Notes: generated by a model not told the origin, from the letters alone. DNA of 64,000 bases from Blattabacterium sp. (Blaberus giganteus) (GCF_000262715.1 NC_017924.1:248001-312000), one strand, 5' to 3'; shown: positions 1 through 8,218, counted from the first letter of the stretch. Translations and numbers: made by a program.

Positions 1-443
1 CTACTAATTTTCGCATTCATATCTATTTCTCCTCCTAAAATTTTTTTACCAAAAATTTTTATTGGAGGAAAACCTTTTTTTTCCAAATAATAAATTTCGG
101 ATCCTAGCTTTCTTAAAGCTTCTACGAGTATAAAAATTGGTCTTTCTTTCATTCGATTTGATCCTGTTAATATTATTTTTTTTTCTTCTTGTATAGAAAA
201 ATAAGAGGTTAAAAAACGCATAGCTGTTCCAGCATGATGAATATCTAATATATTAGAAGTACTAATTAAACTTTCTTTTAATACTTCTGTATCTTCACAA
301 TTAGAAATATTTTCAATATGAATATCATCTTTATAAAGTGCTTTTAAAATTAAAAGACGGTTAGATATACTTTTAGATCCCGTTATTGATATAGAACCAT
401 ATAAAGAATTTCTATTTTTGGAAACATTAATATAAGAAGACAT
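1..443 (-). CDS. aroA: 3-phosphoshikimate 1-carboxyvinyltransferase (EPSP synthase), N-terminal part
   Basis: The gene makes EPSP from shikimate-3-phosphate and PEP in the shikimate pathway. Only the first ~147 codons are in the window; the rest lies beyond base 1. The start is the ATG at 441-443 (reading MSSYINVSKN). Visible family motifs are GSKSISNRLLILKAL near residue 23 (substrate-binding Lys and Ser), the HAGTAMRFLTSYF segment (family pattern NAGTA.R; Asn is His here), and LTGSNRMKERPI, matching the usual LTGS..M..RPI. The reading frame is open throughout. It lies just downstream of the MazG-like gene on the same strand, and fits with the aromatic genes at the other end of the window. 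Confidence 0.93.
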   Translation of the reverse strand, partial: MSSYINVSKNRNSLYGSISITGSKSISNRLLILKALYKDDIHIENISNCEDTEVLKESLISTSNILDIHHAGTAMRFLTSYFSIQEEKKIILTGSNRMKERPIFILVEALRKLGSEIYYLEKKGFPPIKIFGKKILGGEIDMNAKIS

Positions 444-447
444 ATTT

Positions 448-777
448 TTATTTTAATTTTTTATTATCATGATGTCTGTCATGATCCCTAATTTCCTTTT
501 TTTTTAATTTTTTATGAAAGGATTCTTCCAAATTAATTCCAGTTTGATTTGCTAAACAAGCTATAATAAACAATACATCTGATAATTCTTCTCCAAGATC
601 TTCATTTTTTTTACAATTTTTTTTTTTCGATTGTTCTCCATAATTTCTAGCAATGATTCTAGAAACTTCACCGACTTCTTCAGACAAAAGAATTGTGTTA
701 GTCAATACATCAAAATAACGAATTCCATGATTCATTATCCAATTATGAACGATTTTTTGTAAATTATTGATTTCCAA
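448..777 (-). CDS. MazG-like nucleotide pyrophosphohydrolase
   Basis: A 109-residue all-alpha NTP pyrophosphohydrolase of the MazG/dUTPase type, probably cleaving non-canonical or excess NTPs. The metal-binding pattern is present: EEVGE near residue 33, followed by YGEQ, then EELSD near residue 63. The start appears to be TTG at 777: the frame upstream is closed by a stop two codons earlier, and the N-terminus from this codon (MEINNLQKIVHNWI) matches the helix expected in relatives. The next ATG (735) would remove that helix. It lies 3 nt after the stop of the transketolase C-terminal half, so it is probably in the same transcript. Confidence 0.85.
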   Translation of the reverse strand: MEINNLQKIVHNWIMNHGIRYFDVLTNTILLSEEVGEVSRIIARNYGEQSKKKNCKKNEDLGEELSDVLFIIACLANQTGINLEESFHKKLKKKEIRDHDRHHDNKKLK

Positions 778-780
778 AAT

Positions 781-1743
781 TTATTTTTTTTTCTTCAAAA
801 CAAATTGAACATGATTTATAATAGAATAACGATCAATATTATATTTTTTTAAAAGTTCCATAGGTTTTCCACTTTCTCCAAAAGTATCGTTTACAGCTAC
901 TAAACTTTGATGGATAGACCATTTTTTAGTGGTCAATACTCTAGCTATACTTTCTCCTAATCCTCCCCAATAATTGTGCTCTTCTGCAGTAACAATACAT
1001 TTTGTTTTATTAATAGATTTCAAGATAGTATCCTCATCTAATGGTTTTATCGTATGAATATTAATTACTTCACATTCTATCCCTTTTTTTTCGTATAAAA
1101 TTTTAGATGCTTCTAAAGACTCCCATACTAAATGTCCTGTACTAACAATGGTCACATCTTTTCCTTCTGTCAAGACTACAGCTTTTCCAATTTCAAATAT
1201 TTGATCTTGATCTGTAAAATTAGCTACAGCAGGACGACCAAAACGTAAATATACTGGACCTAAGTAATTCGAAATAGCTAAAGTTGCTGCATAAGTCTGA
1301 TTGTAATCACAAGTATTAATCACAGTCATACCAGGTAGCATCTTCATCATTCCTATATCTTCTAAACTTTGATGTGTCGCTCCATCTTCTCCTAGAGTTA
1401 ATCCAGAATGAGATGCACATATTTTTACATTTTTGTAAGAATAAGCAACAGATTGACGAATCTGATCGTAAACACGAGATGTTGCAAAATTAGCAAACGT
1501 ACCTGCAAATGGAATATATTCTCCTATGCTCAATCCAGCTGCTATCCCTATCATATTTGCTTCAGCTATTCCTATCTGAAAAAATCTTTCAGGAAATTCT
1601 TTAGAAAACTGATCCATAAATAAAGAGGTCGTCAAATCTGCACATAATGCAACCACTTTATTATTTTTTCTACCAAGCAAAGTTAAAGCTTTACCAAAAC
1701 CAGCTCTAGTTTCTTTAAATCCTTTATTTTCATATTGTTTCAT
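781..1743 (-). CDS. tkt: Transketolase, C-terminal subunit (pyrimidine-binding and C-terminal domains)
   Basis: The second half of a split transketolase, 320 residues, acting in the non-oxidative pentose phosphate pathway with TPP. It carries the Pyr domain with AEANMIGIAAGLS (the TPP-activating Glu), the conserved GEDGATHQSLEDIGMMKMLPGM segment, and a C-terminal domain with TAEEHNYWGGLG. The N-terminal half is encoded immediately upstream (1754-2614) with a 10 nt gap, so the two should form one holoenzyme. Split transketolases occur naturally in many bacteria and archaea, and both halves have clean starts and stops, so this is not a frameshifted gene. Confidence 0.95.
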   Translation of the reverse strand: MKQYENKGFKETRAGFGKALTLLGRKNNKVVALCADLTTSLFMDQFSKEFPERFFQIGIAEANMIGIAAGLSIGEYIPFAGTFANFATSRVYDQIRQSVAYSYKNVKICASHSGLTLGEDGATHQSLEDIGMMKMLPGMTVINTCDYNQTYAATLAISNYLGPVYLRFGRPAVANFTDQDQIFEIGKAVVLTEGKDVTIVSTGHLVWESLEASKILYEKKGIECEVINIHTIKPLDEDTILKSINKTKCIVTAEEHNYWGGLGESIARVLTTKKWSIHQSLVAVNDTFGESGKPMELLKKYNIDRYSIINHVQFVLKKKK

Positions 1744-1753
1744 ATAAATAAAA

Positions 1754-2614
1754 TTATAATGGAAAATCCCCTAAATAAGTTTCAGGAAGTTGATATAAAG
1801 CTTTTTTTAATTCTTCTTCATTAGGGGATTTTCCATGCCATGCATTATTTCCAACCATAAAATCGACACCATATCCCATTTTAGTATATAATATGATTAA
1901 AATAGGCTTTCCTTTTCCAGTTTCATTTTTAGCTTTTTTTAAAATATTAATCACTTTTTCAATATTATTTCCTTCTAATTCTTCTAAAACTTTCCAATCA
2001 AAGGATTCAAATTTTTTTTTCAAATTACCTAGAGGTAATACTTCATCTGTAGTTCCATCTATTTGGACTCCGTTGTAATCTACCGTAGCAATATAATTAT
2101 CTATTTTTCTAGAACCAGCATATAAAACCGCTTCCCAAATTTGTCCTTCATTTAACTCTCCATCTCCATGTAAACTATAAATAATACTACGAAATTCTTT
2201 GTTAAGTTTTTTTGATAAAGCAGCTCCAATGGATACAGACATTCCTTGTCCTAAGGATCCGGAAGAAATTCGGATTCCAGGTAGCCCTTCATGTACAGTA
2301 GGATGTCCTTGTAAACGAGAATTTAATTTTCTAAAAGAAGACAATTCTTTAATAGAAAAAAATCCAGAACGAGCTAATATACTATAGTAAACAGGAGATA
2401 TATGTCCATTAGATAAGAAAAAAAGATCTTCTTTTTTTCCATTCATAGAAAATTTATTTGGATTATAACGCATAATTTTTTTATATAACGCTACAAAATA
2501 TTCTGTACATCCCAAAGATCCACCAGGATGTCCAGATTTTGCATTATTTATCATACGTAAAATATCTCTCCTTACTTGAATACACAAATCTTTTAAATAA
2601 TAACGTTTATTCAT
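1754..2614 (-). CDS. tkt: Transketolase, N-terminal subunit (TPP pyrophosphate-binding domain)
   Basis: The first half of the split transketolase, 286 residues. Visible are SGHPGGSLGCTEYFVALY, the ILARSG and HPTVHEGLPGIRISSGSLGQGMSVSIGAALS segments, and the TPP motif GDGELNEGQIWEAV...N (family pattern GDGE..EG...EA). It ends with the TKMGYGVDFM...WHGKSPN element typical of transketolase N-halves. It is first in a unit running tkt-N, tkt-C, mazG-like. The start is ATG at 2612-2614. With rpe (58386-59039) it provides the non-oxidative pentose phosphate steps seen in this window. Confidence 0.95.
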   Translation of the reverse strand: MNKRYYLKDLCIQVRRDILRMINNAKSGHPGGSLGCTEYFVALYKKIMRYNPNKFSMNGKKEDLFFLSNGHISPVYYSILARSGFFSIKELSSFRKLNSRLQGHPTVHEGLPGIRISSGSLGQGMSVSIGAALSKKLNKEFRSIIYSLHGDGELNEGQIWEAVLYAGSRKIDNYIATVDYNGVQIDGTTDEVLPLGNLKKKFESFDWKVLEELEGNNIEKVINILKKAKNETGKGKPILIILYTKMGYGVDFMVGNNAWHGKSPNEEELKKALYQLPETYLGDFPL

Positions 2615-2641
2615 TTTTTCAGTTAGTTTTGTATATTTTTG

Positions 2642-2649
2642 TATTTTTG
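2642..2649 (+). promoter_or_regulatory. Candidate -7 box for smpB
   Basis: TATTTTTG fits the Bacteroidetes -7 consensus TAnnTTTG and lies 45 nt before the smpB ATG. No clear -33 TTTG sits at the expected distance. In T-rich DNA this can arise by chance. Confidence 0.25.
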
Positions 2650-2675
2650 TTTGATTACTTCAATTTCACAATTCA

Positions 2676-2683
2676 CAAAAATA
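2676..2683 (-). promoter_or_regulatory. Candidate -7 box for the transketolase unit
   Basis: On the minus strand this reads TATTTTTG, an exact TAnnTTTG match, 62 nt before the transketolase N-subunit start. No -33 element is evident. Confidence 0.2.
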
Positions 2684-2693
2684 ATAATTAATT

Positions 2694-3143
2694 ATGAGTA
2701 TTCTAAATAGAAAAGCAAGATTTAGATATGATTTTATTGAATATTATATAGCTGGAATCCAATTGTTTGGAACGGAAGTAAAATCGATACGACAAAATAA
2801 AGCCAATATAATGGAAAGTTTCTGTCAAATGAAACATGGAGAATTGTATTCTATAAATATGTATATAGCTGAATATAAATTTGGAACAAATTGGAATCAT
2901 TCAAGCAGAAGAGAAAGAAAATTATTATTGAAAAAAAAAGAATTAATGAAAATTAATAAAAAATTAAAGAATACAGGTTTAACTTTAATTCCCATAGAAT
3001 TATTTTTTAATGATAAAGGATATATAAAAATGAAAATAGCTTTAGCTAAAGGAAAAAAAATATATGACAAACGTGAATCTTTGCGAAAAAAAGATTTTCT
3101 TAGAGAAGTTAAGAGATCTTTAAAATTTAAAAATCGTATTTGA
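2694..3143 (+). CDS. smpB: SsrA-binding protein SmpB
   Basis: SmpB binds tmRNA and brings it to stalled ribosomes for trans-translation. The 149-residue length is normal. Recognisable parts are NRKARFRYDFIEYYIAGIQLFGTEVKSIR (family: N(R/K)KA...Y.I.....AGI.L.GTEVKS.R), the central RERKLLL and KLKNTGLTLIPIELFFNDKGYIKMKIALAKGKKIYDKRE segments, and a basic C-terminal tail. The tmRNA gene itself is not in this window: the flanking gaps are under 80 nt. It is divergent from the transketolase unit and directly precedes the OmpA-like gene. Confidence 0.95.
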   Translation: MSILNRKARFRYDFIEYYIAGIQLFGTEVKSIRQNKANIMESFCQMKHGELYSINMYIAEYKFGTNWNHSSRRERKLLLKKKELMKINKKLKNTGLTLIPIELFFNDKGYIKMKIALAKGKKIYDKRESLRKKDFLREVKRSLKFKNRI

Positions 3144-3157
3144 TTTTAAAATCAAAT
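3138..3157. repeat. 20-nt perfect palindrome at the smpB 3' end
   Basis: Bases 3138-3157 read the same on both strands (ATTTGATT-TTAA-AATCAAAT). It covers the last smpB codon and the stop, and overlaps the -33 element proposed for the next gene. It could form a weak hairpin ending smpB transcription or a protein-binding site. There is no clean poly-U run after it. Confidence 0.5.
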
Positions 3158-3168
3158 ATTTATATTTG
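3139..3168 (+). promoter_or_regulatory. Bacteroidetes-type promoter for the OmpA-like gene
   Basis: TTTG at 3139-3142 (-33), 18 nt spacer, then TATATTTG at 3161-3168 (-7, exact TAnnTTTG). The ATG follows 26 nt later. Both elements and the spacing fit the known Bacteroidetes consensus. The -33 element lies across the smpB stop codon. Confidence 0.5.
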
Positions 3169-3194
3169 TTTAGATTTAAAGAAATTATAGTTTT

Positions 3195-4433
3195 ATGAAA
3201 AACGTCAATTTTTTTATTGTTATTTTATTTACTTTTTTTTCGTCTGTATTTTCCCAGAATTCGAAAGAAAAATGGTATATCCGAATAGGAGCACATGATG
3301 TTAATTATTATCCTACTAAGTCCCCTTTTAAAGATTTTTTTCTTAAACGGAATAATAATTTCATCCCCATTATTTCTAGTATAGAATTAGAACATAAAAT
3401 AATGAAACATATAGGTTTATATTTAGATGCTTCATTAGGAGTAATTGACAATACGAGATGGAGAGTAGAAAATGATTTATTTGTAAAGATAAGTCCTGGA
3501 ATTAGTTTATACATTTTTCCTTATCATAAAATTGATCCTTATTTAAGGTTTGGAGGAGGATATCACAAATTCAGTGATTATCTAAACAGAGAGTTAAAAG
3601 TTTCAGATGAAAAATATTTTAGAACGAATAGAAATAATTTTTTACTATTAGATGGTGGATTAGGTCTAAATTTTTGGCTATTTTCCAATTTGGGATTAAA
3701 TTTAGAAAGTACTTATAATCATGTATTTGCCAAAGAATCCGGAGATTTTTTAAATTTTTGGAAACATAATATAGGATTAGTTTTTCGTTTTGGAAATATA
3801 AAAATTAGTCATGATCATAAAATCTTGATAGATGCAGATAAAAATTCTTCTTTTGTTCCTTTTTCTTCTGAAGAAAAAGAAAAAAACGGAATCAACGAAG
3901 AAAAAAAAGAAAATAAAATTTGTTGTCATCAAAAAAAGGATCAAGATCAAGAAGATCAAGAAGATTCAGATCATGATGGAATTTTAGATAAAGAAGATTT
4001 GTGTCCAGATCAATTTGGAAAAAAAGAAAATAAAGGATGTCCTGATACAGATTCAGACAATATTCCAGATCATGAAGATCAATGTCCAAATCAATTTGGA
4101 AAAAAAGAAAATAAAGGATGTCCTGATGTAGTCTTTCTCCCTATTTTATTTGATTTAGGAAAATTTTCATTATCTTATCGTTCCTTAATAAGGATTAATG
4201 AAATTGCTGAAATCATGATAAATAGTTTTCCTAATTCTAAATTTTATATAGATGGATATGCAGATGCTCATGGAAAACCTTATTATAATAAAATTTTATC
4301 TATAAAAAGAGCACATTCTGTGTTTAAAGTTTTAGTATCTAAAGGAATAGATTCTTCTAGAATTGAAGTTAGAGGATTTGGAGTCGGAAAGAAAAAAGGA
4401 CGACGTGTTGAAATCACAATACGAAAATCATAA
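3195..4433 (+). CDS. OmpA-family outer membrane protein with thrombospondin type 3-like calcium repeats
   Basis: A 412-residue secreted protein. Residues 1-20 form a signal peptide (MKNVNFFIVILFTFFSSVFS, then Q). Residues ~25-205 alternate in the manner of an outer membrane beta-barrel. Residues ~220-255 are a charged Glu/Lys/Gln-rich linker. Residues ~257-308 hold two Asp-rich TSP3-like repeats (DSDHDGILDKEDLCPD, DTDSDNIPDHEDQCPN). Residues ~312-412 are an OmpA-like peptidoglycan-binding domain with GYADAHGKPYYN and LSIKRAHSV. The end of this domain is shortened: GFGVGKKKGRRVEI lacks the usual loop before the RRVE motif. It probably anchors the outer membrane to the peptidoglycan made by the mur genes here. 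It has its own good promoter and a terminator after it. Confidence 0.88.
   Translation: MKNVNFFIVILFTFFSSVFSQNSKEKWYIRIGAHDVNYYPTKSPFKDFFLKRNNNFIPIISSIELEHKIMKHIGLYLDASLGVIDNTRWRVENDLFVKISPGISLYIFPYHKIDPYLRFGGGYHKFSDYLNRELKVSDEKYFRTNRNNFLLLDGGLGLNFWLFSNLGLNLESTYNHVFAKESGDFLNFWKHNIGLVFRFGNIKISHDHKILIDADKNSSFVPFSSEEKEKNGINEEKKENKICCHQKKDQDQEDQEDSDHDGILDKEDLCPDQFGKKENKGCPDTDSDNIPDHEDQCPNQFGKKENKGCPDVVFLPILFDLGKFSLSYRSLIRINEIAEIMINSFPNSKFYIDGYADAHGKPYYNKILSIKRAHSVFKVLVSKGIDSSRIEVRGFGVGKKKGRRVEITIRKS
4009..4127 (+). repeat. 38-nt direct repeat (two copies) encoding the TSP3-like repeats
   Basis: Bases 4009-4046 and 4090-4127 are identical over 38 nt, 81 nt apart, inside the OmpA-like gene. Each copy encodes the end of a TSP3-like unit (QFGKKENKGCPD). 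The exact DNA identity suggests recent duplication or gene conversion. Confidence 0.8.
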
Positions 4434-4434
4434 C

Positions 4435-4467
4435 AAAAAAAAGTCTCTAATTAAGAGACTTTTTTTT
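4435..4467. terminator. Bidirectional intrinsic terminator between the OmpA-like gene and tatC
   Basis: Inverted repeat with arms 4435-4448 and 4454-4467: core AGTCTCT / AGAGACT flanked by A8 on the left and T8 on the right, with a 5-nt loop. It works on paper in both directions, for the plus-strand OmpA-like gene and the minus-strand tatC. The tatC stop codon (4451-4453) lies in the loop. Confidence 0.85.
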
Positions 4468-5263
4468 TATTAGTAGTATGAAAAGATATATATACACTCA
4501 CTTGATAAAGTATTAGAAGAGGAATTAAAACGATGATTGTACTTAAAATATCTCCAGGAGTTATAGCAGAAGATATAACTAACATAATCAAAAAAGCATG
4601 TTTTCTATATTTTTTTAAAAATGAGTAGGATATTAATTCCATTTTAGCAAGAAAAAATATGAAAAATGGAAATAAAAAAAGAATGCCCATAGAAAGGACT
4701 GAATGTACAATTAAAGAGATATAATCTGATAAATCGAATATATTTTTTGGAATATGACTGATTTTAAAAGAATATCCAAAATGAATTAAGAATGGACATA
4801 ATATAAAGTAACCGAATAAAATTCCTAATAAAAAAAGAAAAGTGCCCATGAAAAGTATCCATATAGAATATTTTTTCTCTGCATCCGAAAGAGCCGGTTT
4901 TATAAATTTCCAGAATTCATAAAAAATATAAGGAAAAGACAAAATTACCCCTCCTATAAAACAAGTCCATACATAAATATGGAATTGCCCAAATATTTGT
5001 CTATTCTGTATCTCTAAATTTTTATATAAAAAAGAAACAGAATTTAAATGCATACCTAAAAAAGAAAAGGAATTGACTATTTTGTAAAATATACGATAAG
5101 TGATAAAATTTGTTTTTGCTGGACCAAAAATAATGCAGTCAAATATAATATTTCTATTGTTCATTAAAATAATCATTGAAATGATTATAGCACAAATACA
5201 ATGAATTATATGTTTTCTTAATTCTTCAATATGTTTCCAAAACGGCATTTTATTTTCGTTCAT
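4451..5263 (-). CDS. tatC: Sec-independent protein translocase TatC
   Basis: Core receptor of the twin-arginine export pathway in the inner membrane; 270 residues with about six hydrophobic segments. Family signs are the N-terminal MPFWKHIEELRKHI (usually F..HL.ELR.R), FYKIVNSFSF, YVWTCFIGGVILSFPYIFYEFWKFIKPALSDAEKK (family pattern PF...Y..W.F..PGL...E), and a C-terminal VISSAITPGDILSTIIVLIPLLILYQVSVYIS. Length is slightly above the usual ~250. No tatA/tatB is visible in the window. Confidence 0.92.
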   Translation of the reverse strand: MNENKMPFWKHIEELRKHIIHCICAIIISMIILMNNRNIIFDCIIFGPAKTNFITYRIFYKIVNSFSFLGMHLNSVSFLYKNLEIQNRQIFGQFHIYVWTCFIGGVILSFPYIFYEFWKFIKPALSDAEKKYSIWILFMGTFLFLLGILFGYFILCPFLIHFGYSFKISHIPKNIFDLSDYISLIVHSVLSMGILFLFPFFIFFLAKMELISYSFLKKYRKHAFLIMLVISSAITPGDILSTIIVLIPLLILYQVSVYISFHTTNKKKVS

Positions 5264-5343
5264 CCATAAATCAAATTTTATAAAATAATACTTATTTTCG
5301 ATAAAAACTGTAATTTTTGTTTTTATGTTAAATTTAATATAAA

Positions 5344-6339
5344 ATGAAATGTGGAATTATCGGTCTTCCAAATACGGGAAAATCAACATTTTTTAATCTA
5401 ATTTCTAACTCTAAAGCTTTATCAGAAAATTTTCCTTTTAGTACTATAAAACCTAATTATGGAATCGCAAAAATTCCGGATAAAAAACTCTACGAACTAA
5501 AAAAAATTATTAATCCTGTAAAAATTATTCCATCCGAAATAAAAATAGTAGATATAGCTGGATTAATTAAAGGATCTCATAAGGGAGAAGGTTTAGGAAA
5601 TAGATTTTTATCTCAAATTCGTGAAACAAATGTCATTATACACATAATCCGTTTTTTCCACGATATAAATATTCTTCATGTAGAAGGGACTGTAAATCCT
5701 ATTAGGGATAAAGAAATTATTGATATGGAATTACAGTTTAAAGATTTAGAAACGATAGAAAAAAGATTAAAAAAAATTAATAAATATCCATGTATACTGA
5801 AAAAAATTCTTTCTTTTTTAAAAGAAGGAAAAAATATCAGAATGTTTCCATTTCAAAAAGATGATAAAGAATATATAAAAGATTTACAGTTATTAACGGT
5901 TAAACCTGTTATTTATGTATGTAATATAGATGATGAGTTTAATATAAAAACTAATATACATATAGAAAATATGAAAAAAATGATACAAATAGAGAATTCG
6001 ACTTTGGTAAAGTTATCATTGAAAAAAAAAAATTGTCTAGTAATAAATCAAGTACTGAAAAAAATATACAAATTATTAAGTTTACAAAGTTTTTTTACGA
6101 TAGGAAAAAAAGAAATTAGATCTTGGACGATCCCCAATCCATGTACGGCTTATAATGCTTCTTCAGTTATTCATACAGATTTTAAAAAAGGATTTATTAG
6201 AGCAAAAATTATTCATTATGATGATTTTATCAAATATGGTTCTGAAGAAAATGTGAAAAAAGCAGGAAAAATATTCTTAGCAGGAAGAAATCATCTCATT
6301 CAAGATGGAGACATCATTCATTTCCGATTTAACCAATAA
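5344..6339 (+). CDS. ychF: Ribosome-associated GTPase/ATPase YchF, internally shortened
   Basis: OBG-family P-loop NTPase (in other bacteria ATP-preferring, ribosome-linked). Visible: Walker A GLPNTGKST near residue 6, NFPFSTIKPNYGIAKIPD, the G3 segment DIAGLIKGSHKGEGLGNRFL, a G4-like CNIDDE near residue 199, and the C-terminal TGS domain (FFTIGKKEIRSWTI, then VIHTDFKKGFIRAKII, and DGDIIHFRFN). The protein is 331 residues against ~363 in relatives. Most of the loss lies between G4 and the TGS domain: the G5 (SAK-like) segment and the following Glu-rich helix are replaced by LSLKKKNCLVINQVLKK. It overlaps the convergent M42 gene by 11 nt. Confidence 0.93.
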   Translation: MKCGIIGLPNTGKSTFFNLISNSKALSENFPFSTIKPNYGIAKIPDKKLYELKKIINPVKIIPSEIKIVDIAGLIKGSHKGEGLGNRFLSQIRETNVIIHIIRFFHDINILHVEGTVNPIRDKEIIDMELQFKDLETIEKRLKKINKYPCILKKILSFLKEGKNIRMFPFQKDDKEYIKDLQLLTVKPVIYVCNIDDEFNIKTNIHIENMKKMIQIENSTLVKLSLKKKNCLVINQVLKKIYKLLSLQSFFTIGKKEIRSWTIPNPCTAYNASSVIHTDFKKGFIRAKIIHYDDFIKYGSEENVKKAGKIFLAGRNHLIQDGDIIHFRFNQ

Positions 6340-7405
6340 AAAATTGATTATTCATTGCTAGTAAAGTTTCATAAATTAGTGATACAGTTAATTCTACATC
6401 TTTTTTATGAACCATTTCTACTGTAGTGTGCATATATTTAAGAGGAATGGAAATTAAAGCAGACAATACCCCCTTATTGGAATAAGCAAAAGCTTCTGTA
6501 TCTGTTCCCGTGTATCTAGATGATACTAAACGTTGAAAATATATTTTTTTACTGTTAGCAGTATTAATAATCAATTCTCTAATATTTTTATGTATTGAAG
6601 GAGCATATCCAATAACAGGACCTAATCCACATTTAATATCACCTTGTATTTTTTTATCAATCATAGGACTACAAGTATCATGTGTTACATCTGTAACAAT
6701 AGCTACATTAGGTTGTATAGTTTGAGATATCATTTTAGCTCCTTTTAGCCCAACTTCTTCTTGAACTGAATTTACTATATATAATCCAAATTTTAAATCA
6801 ATACTATTTTCTATTAGCATTTTTGCTACTTCTGCTATAATAAAACCTCCTATTTTATTATCTAATGCTCTAGATACAAAATAATTATGATTCATAATAA
6901 AGAACTGATCAGGATAAGTAATGACGCACCCTACATGAACACCCATATTAATTGCTTCTGTTTTATTGGAAACACCAATATCTACAAATATATTATCTAC
7001 ATTAGGAGATTTTTCTTCTGAAGATTTTCTTGTATGAATTGCAGGCCATCCAAATACTCCATGTACAAATCCTTTTTCCGTGTGAATAATGATTCTTTTA
7101 GATGGAGCAATTTGGTGATCAGATCCTCCATTACGAGAAACATATATTATTCCTTCTTCTGTGATATAATTAACGGACCATGATATTTCATCAACATGAG
7201 CTTCAATAATTAATTTATACGTAGAATCAGGATTAATGATTCCTACTGCTGTTCCATATAAATCTGTTTGTATTTTTTCTACATAAGGACTAATATGATT
7301 GATCCATATTTTCTGTCCTTCCCTTTCGTCTCCTGTTGGAGAAAATTCATTTAAATATTTTTCAAGAAATTTAATAGAATCACTATTCATTGAATAATTA
7401 ATCAT
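6329..7405 (-). CDS. M42 family metallo-aminopeptidase
   Basis: A 358-residue di-zinc aminopeptidase of the M42 (glutamyl aminopeptidase/tetrahedral peptidase) family. The metal ligands and catalytic pair can be placed: EAHVDE near residue 69 (His), SRALDNKIGG (bridging Asp), the EEVGLKGA pair (catalytic Glu and ligand Glu), VTDVTHDT (Asp), and the terminal KYMHTTVEM (His). It probably trims peptides from protein turnover in the cytoplasm. Start ATG at 7403-7405; a second ATG lies five codons in. It is 15 nt downstream of dapF on the same strand. Exact substrate preference cannot be told from the sequence. Confidence 0.92.
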   Translation of the reverse strand: MINYSMNSDSIKFLEKYLNEFSPTGDEREGQKIWINHISPYVEKIQTDLYGTAVGIINPDSTYKLIIEAHVDEISWSVNYITEEGIIYVSRNGGSDHQIAPSKRIIIHTEKGFVHGVFGWPAIHTRKSSEEKSPNVDNIFVDIGVSNKTEAINMGVHVGCVITYPDQFFIMNHNYFVSRALDNKIGGFIIAEVAKMLIENSIDLKFGLYIVNSVQEEVGLKGAKMISQTIQPNVAIVTDVTHDTCSPMIDKKIQGDIKCGLGPVIGYAPSIHKNIRELIINTANSKKIYFQRLVSSRYTGTDTEAFAYSNKGVLSALISIPLKYMHTTVEMVHKKDVELTVSLIYETLLAMNNQFFIG

Positions 7406-7420
7406 TATTTATATTTTTTT

Positions 7421-8218
7421 TTAAATCAGAATATATCCTTTAAATATAAATTTAACATTTCCGGTCAAGTAAACGTTTTGATATTCATTTTTCGTTTTTG
7501 TCAATGAAACCCATAATTTTCCTCCAAGAGTTTGAACTAAAATTTTCTCCACATGATTTTTAATTTTATTTGTTTCACATGCGGCAATGACAGAGGCAAC
7601 AACTCCTGTTCCACAAGATAAAGTCTCGTCTTCCACTCCTCTTTCGTAAGTACGAACTTGTAACATATTGTTTTCAAGTATTTTTACAAAATTCACATTG
7701 ACTCCTTTTTCACAATAATCTTTTTGAAATCTAATTTTTTTACCTTCTTTATATACGTTTTTTTCTTTTATATTTTCTACAAATTGAACATGATGCGGAG
7801 ATCCTGTATTTATAAATACATATTTTGGATGAATTTCTATTGTCTTTTTATCTATATTAAGCATATTTATAGAAACTAAATTATCTATGATAAATCCATC
7901 ATGATATCCATCTACAGCTCGAAAATGAATTTTATTTATTCCTAATCTATTAGCAGCAAAAGAAATAGCGCATCTTCCCCCATTTCCACACATTGTGCTT
8001 TCTTTTCCATCTGAATTACAATATTTCATATAAAAATGACTTTCATCATTTTCATCATCATTTTGAATCAAAATAATTCCATCGGCTCCAACTCCAAAAT
8101 GTCTATCACACAATTTTTTGAATAAAAAAGAATTTCCTATTTTATCTTGTTTTTGTCTAGAATCTATAATAATGAAATCATTTCCCGTTCCTTGATATTT
8201 ATAAAAATTCAATTCCAT
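7421..8218 (-). CDS. dapF: Diaminopimelate epimerase
   Basis: Converts LL- to meso-diaminopimelate, feeding both lysine and peptidoglycan. 265 residues. Both catalytic Cys motifs are present: MCGNGGRC near residue 76 and LSCGTGV near residue 204, plus the N-terminal KYQGTGNDFIIID. The product fits the meso-DAP-type MurE encoded at 15322-16791. The start is ATG at 8216-8218, divergent from the HtrA protease gene. Confidence 0.96.
   Translation of the reverse strand: MELNFYKYQGTGNDFIIIDSRQKQDKIGNSFLFKKLCDRHFGVGADGIILIQNDDENDESHFYMKYCNSDGKESTMCGNGGRCAISFAANRLGINKIHFRAVDGYHDGFIIDNLVSINMLNIDKKTIEIHPKYVFINTGSPHHVQFVENIKEKNVYKEGKKIRFQKDYCEKGVNVNFVKILENNMLQVRTYERGVEDETLSCGTGVVASVIAACETNKIKNHVEKILVQTLGGKLWVSLTKTKNEYQNVYLTGNVKFIFKGYILI

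Noticed and set aside
781-2614. Transketolase broken by a frameshift
   Set aside because: The two halves have proper starts and stops, domain-boundary lengths and a 10-nt gap. Split transketolase is a natural form.
3144-3194. tmRNA gene beside smpB
   Set aside because: The gap is only 51 nt and shows no tRNA-like part or tag-coding frame.
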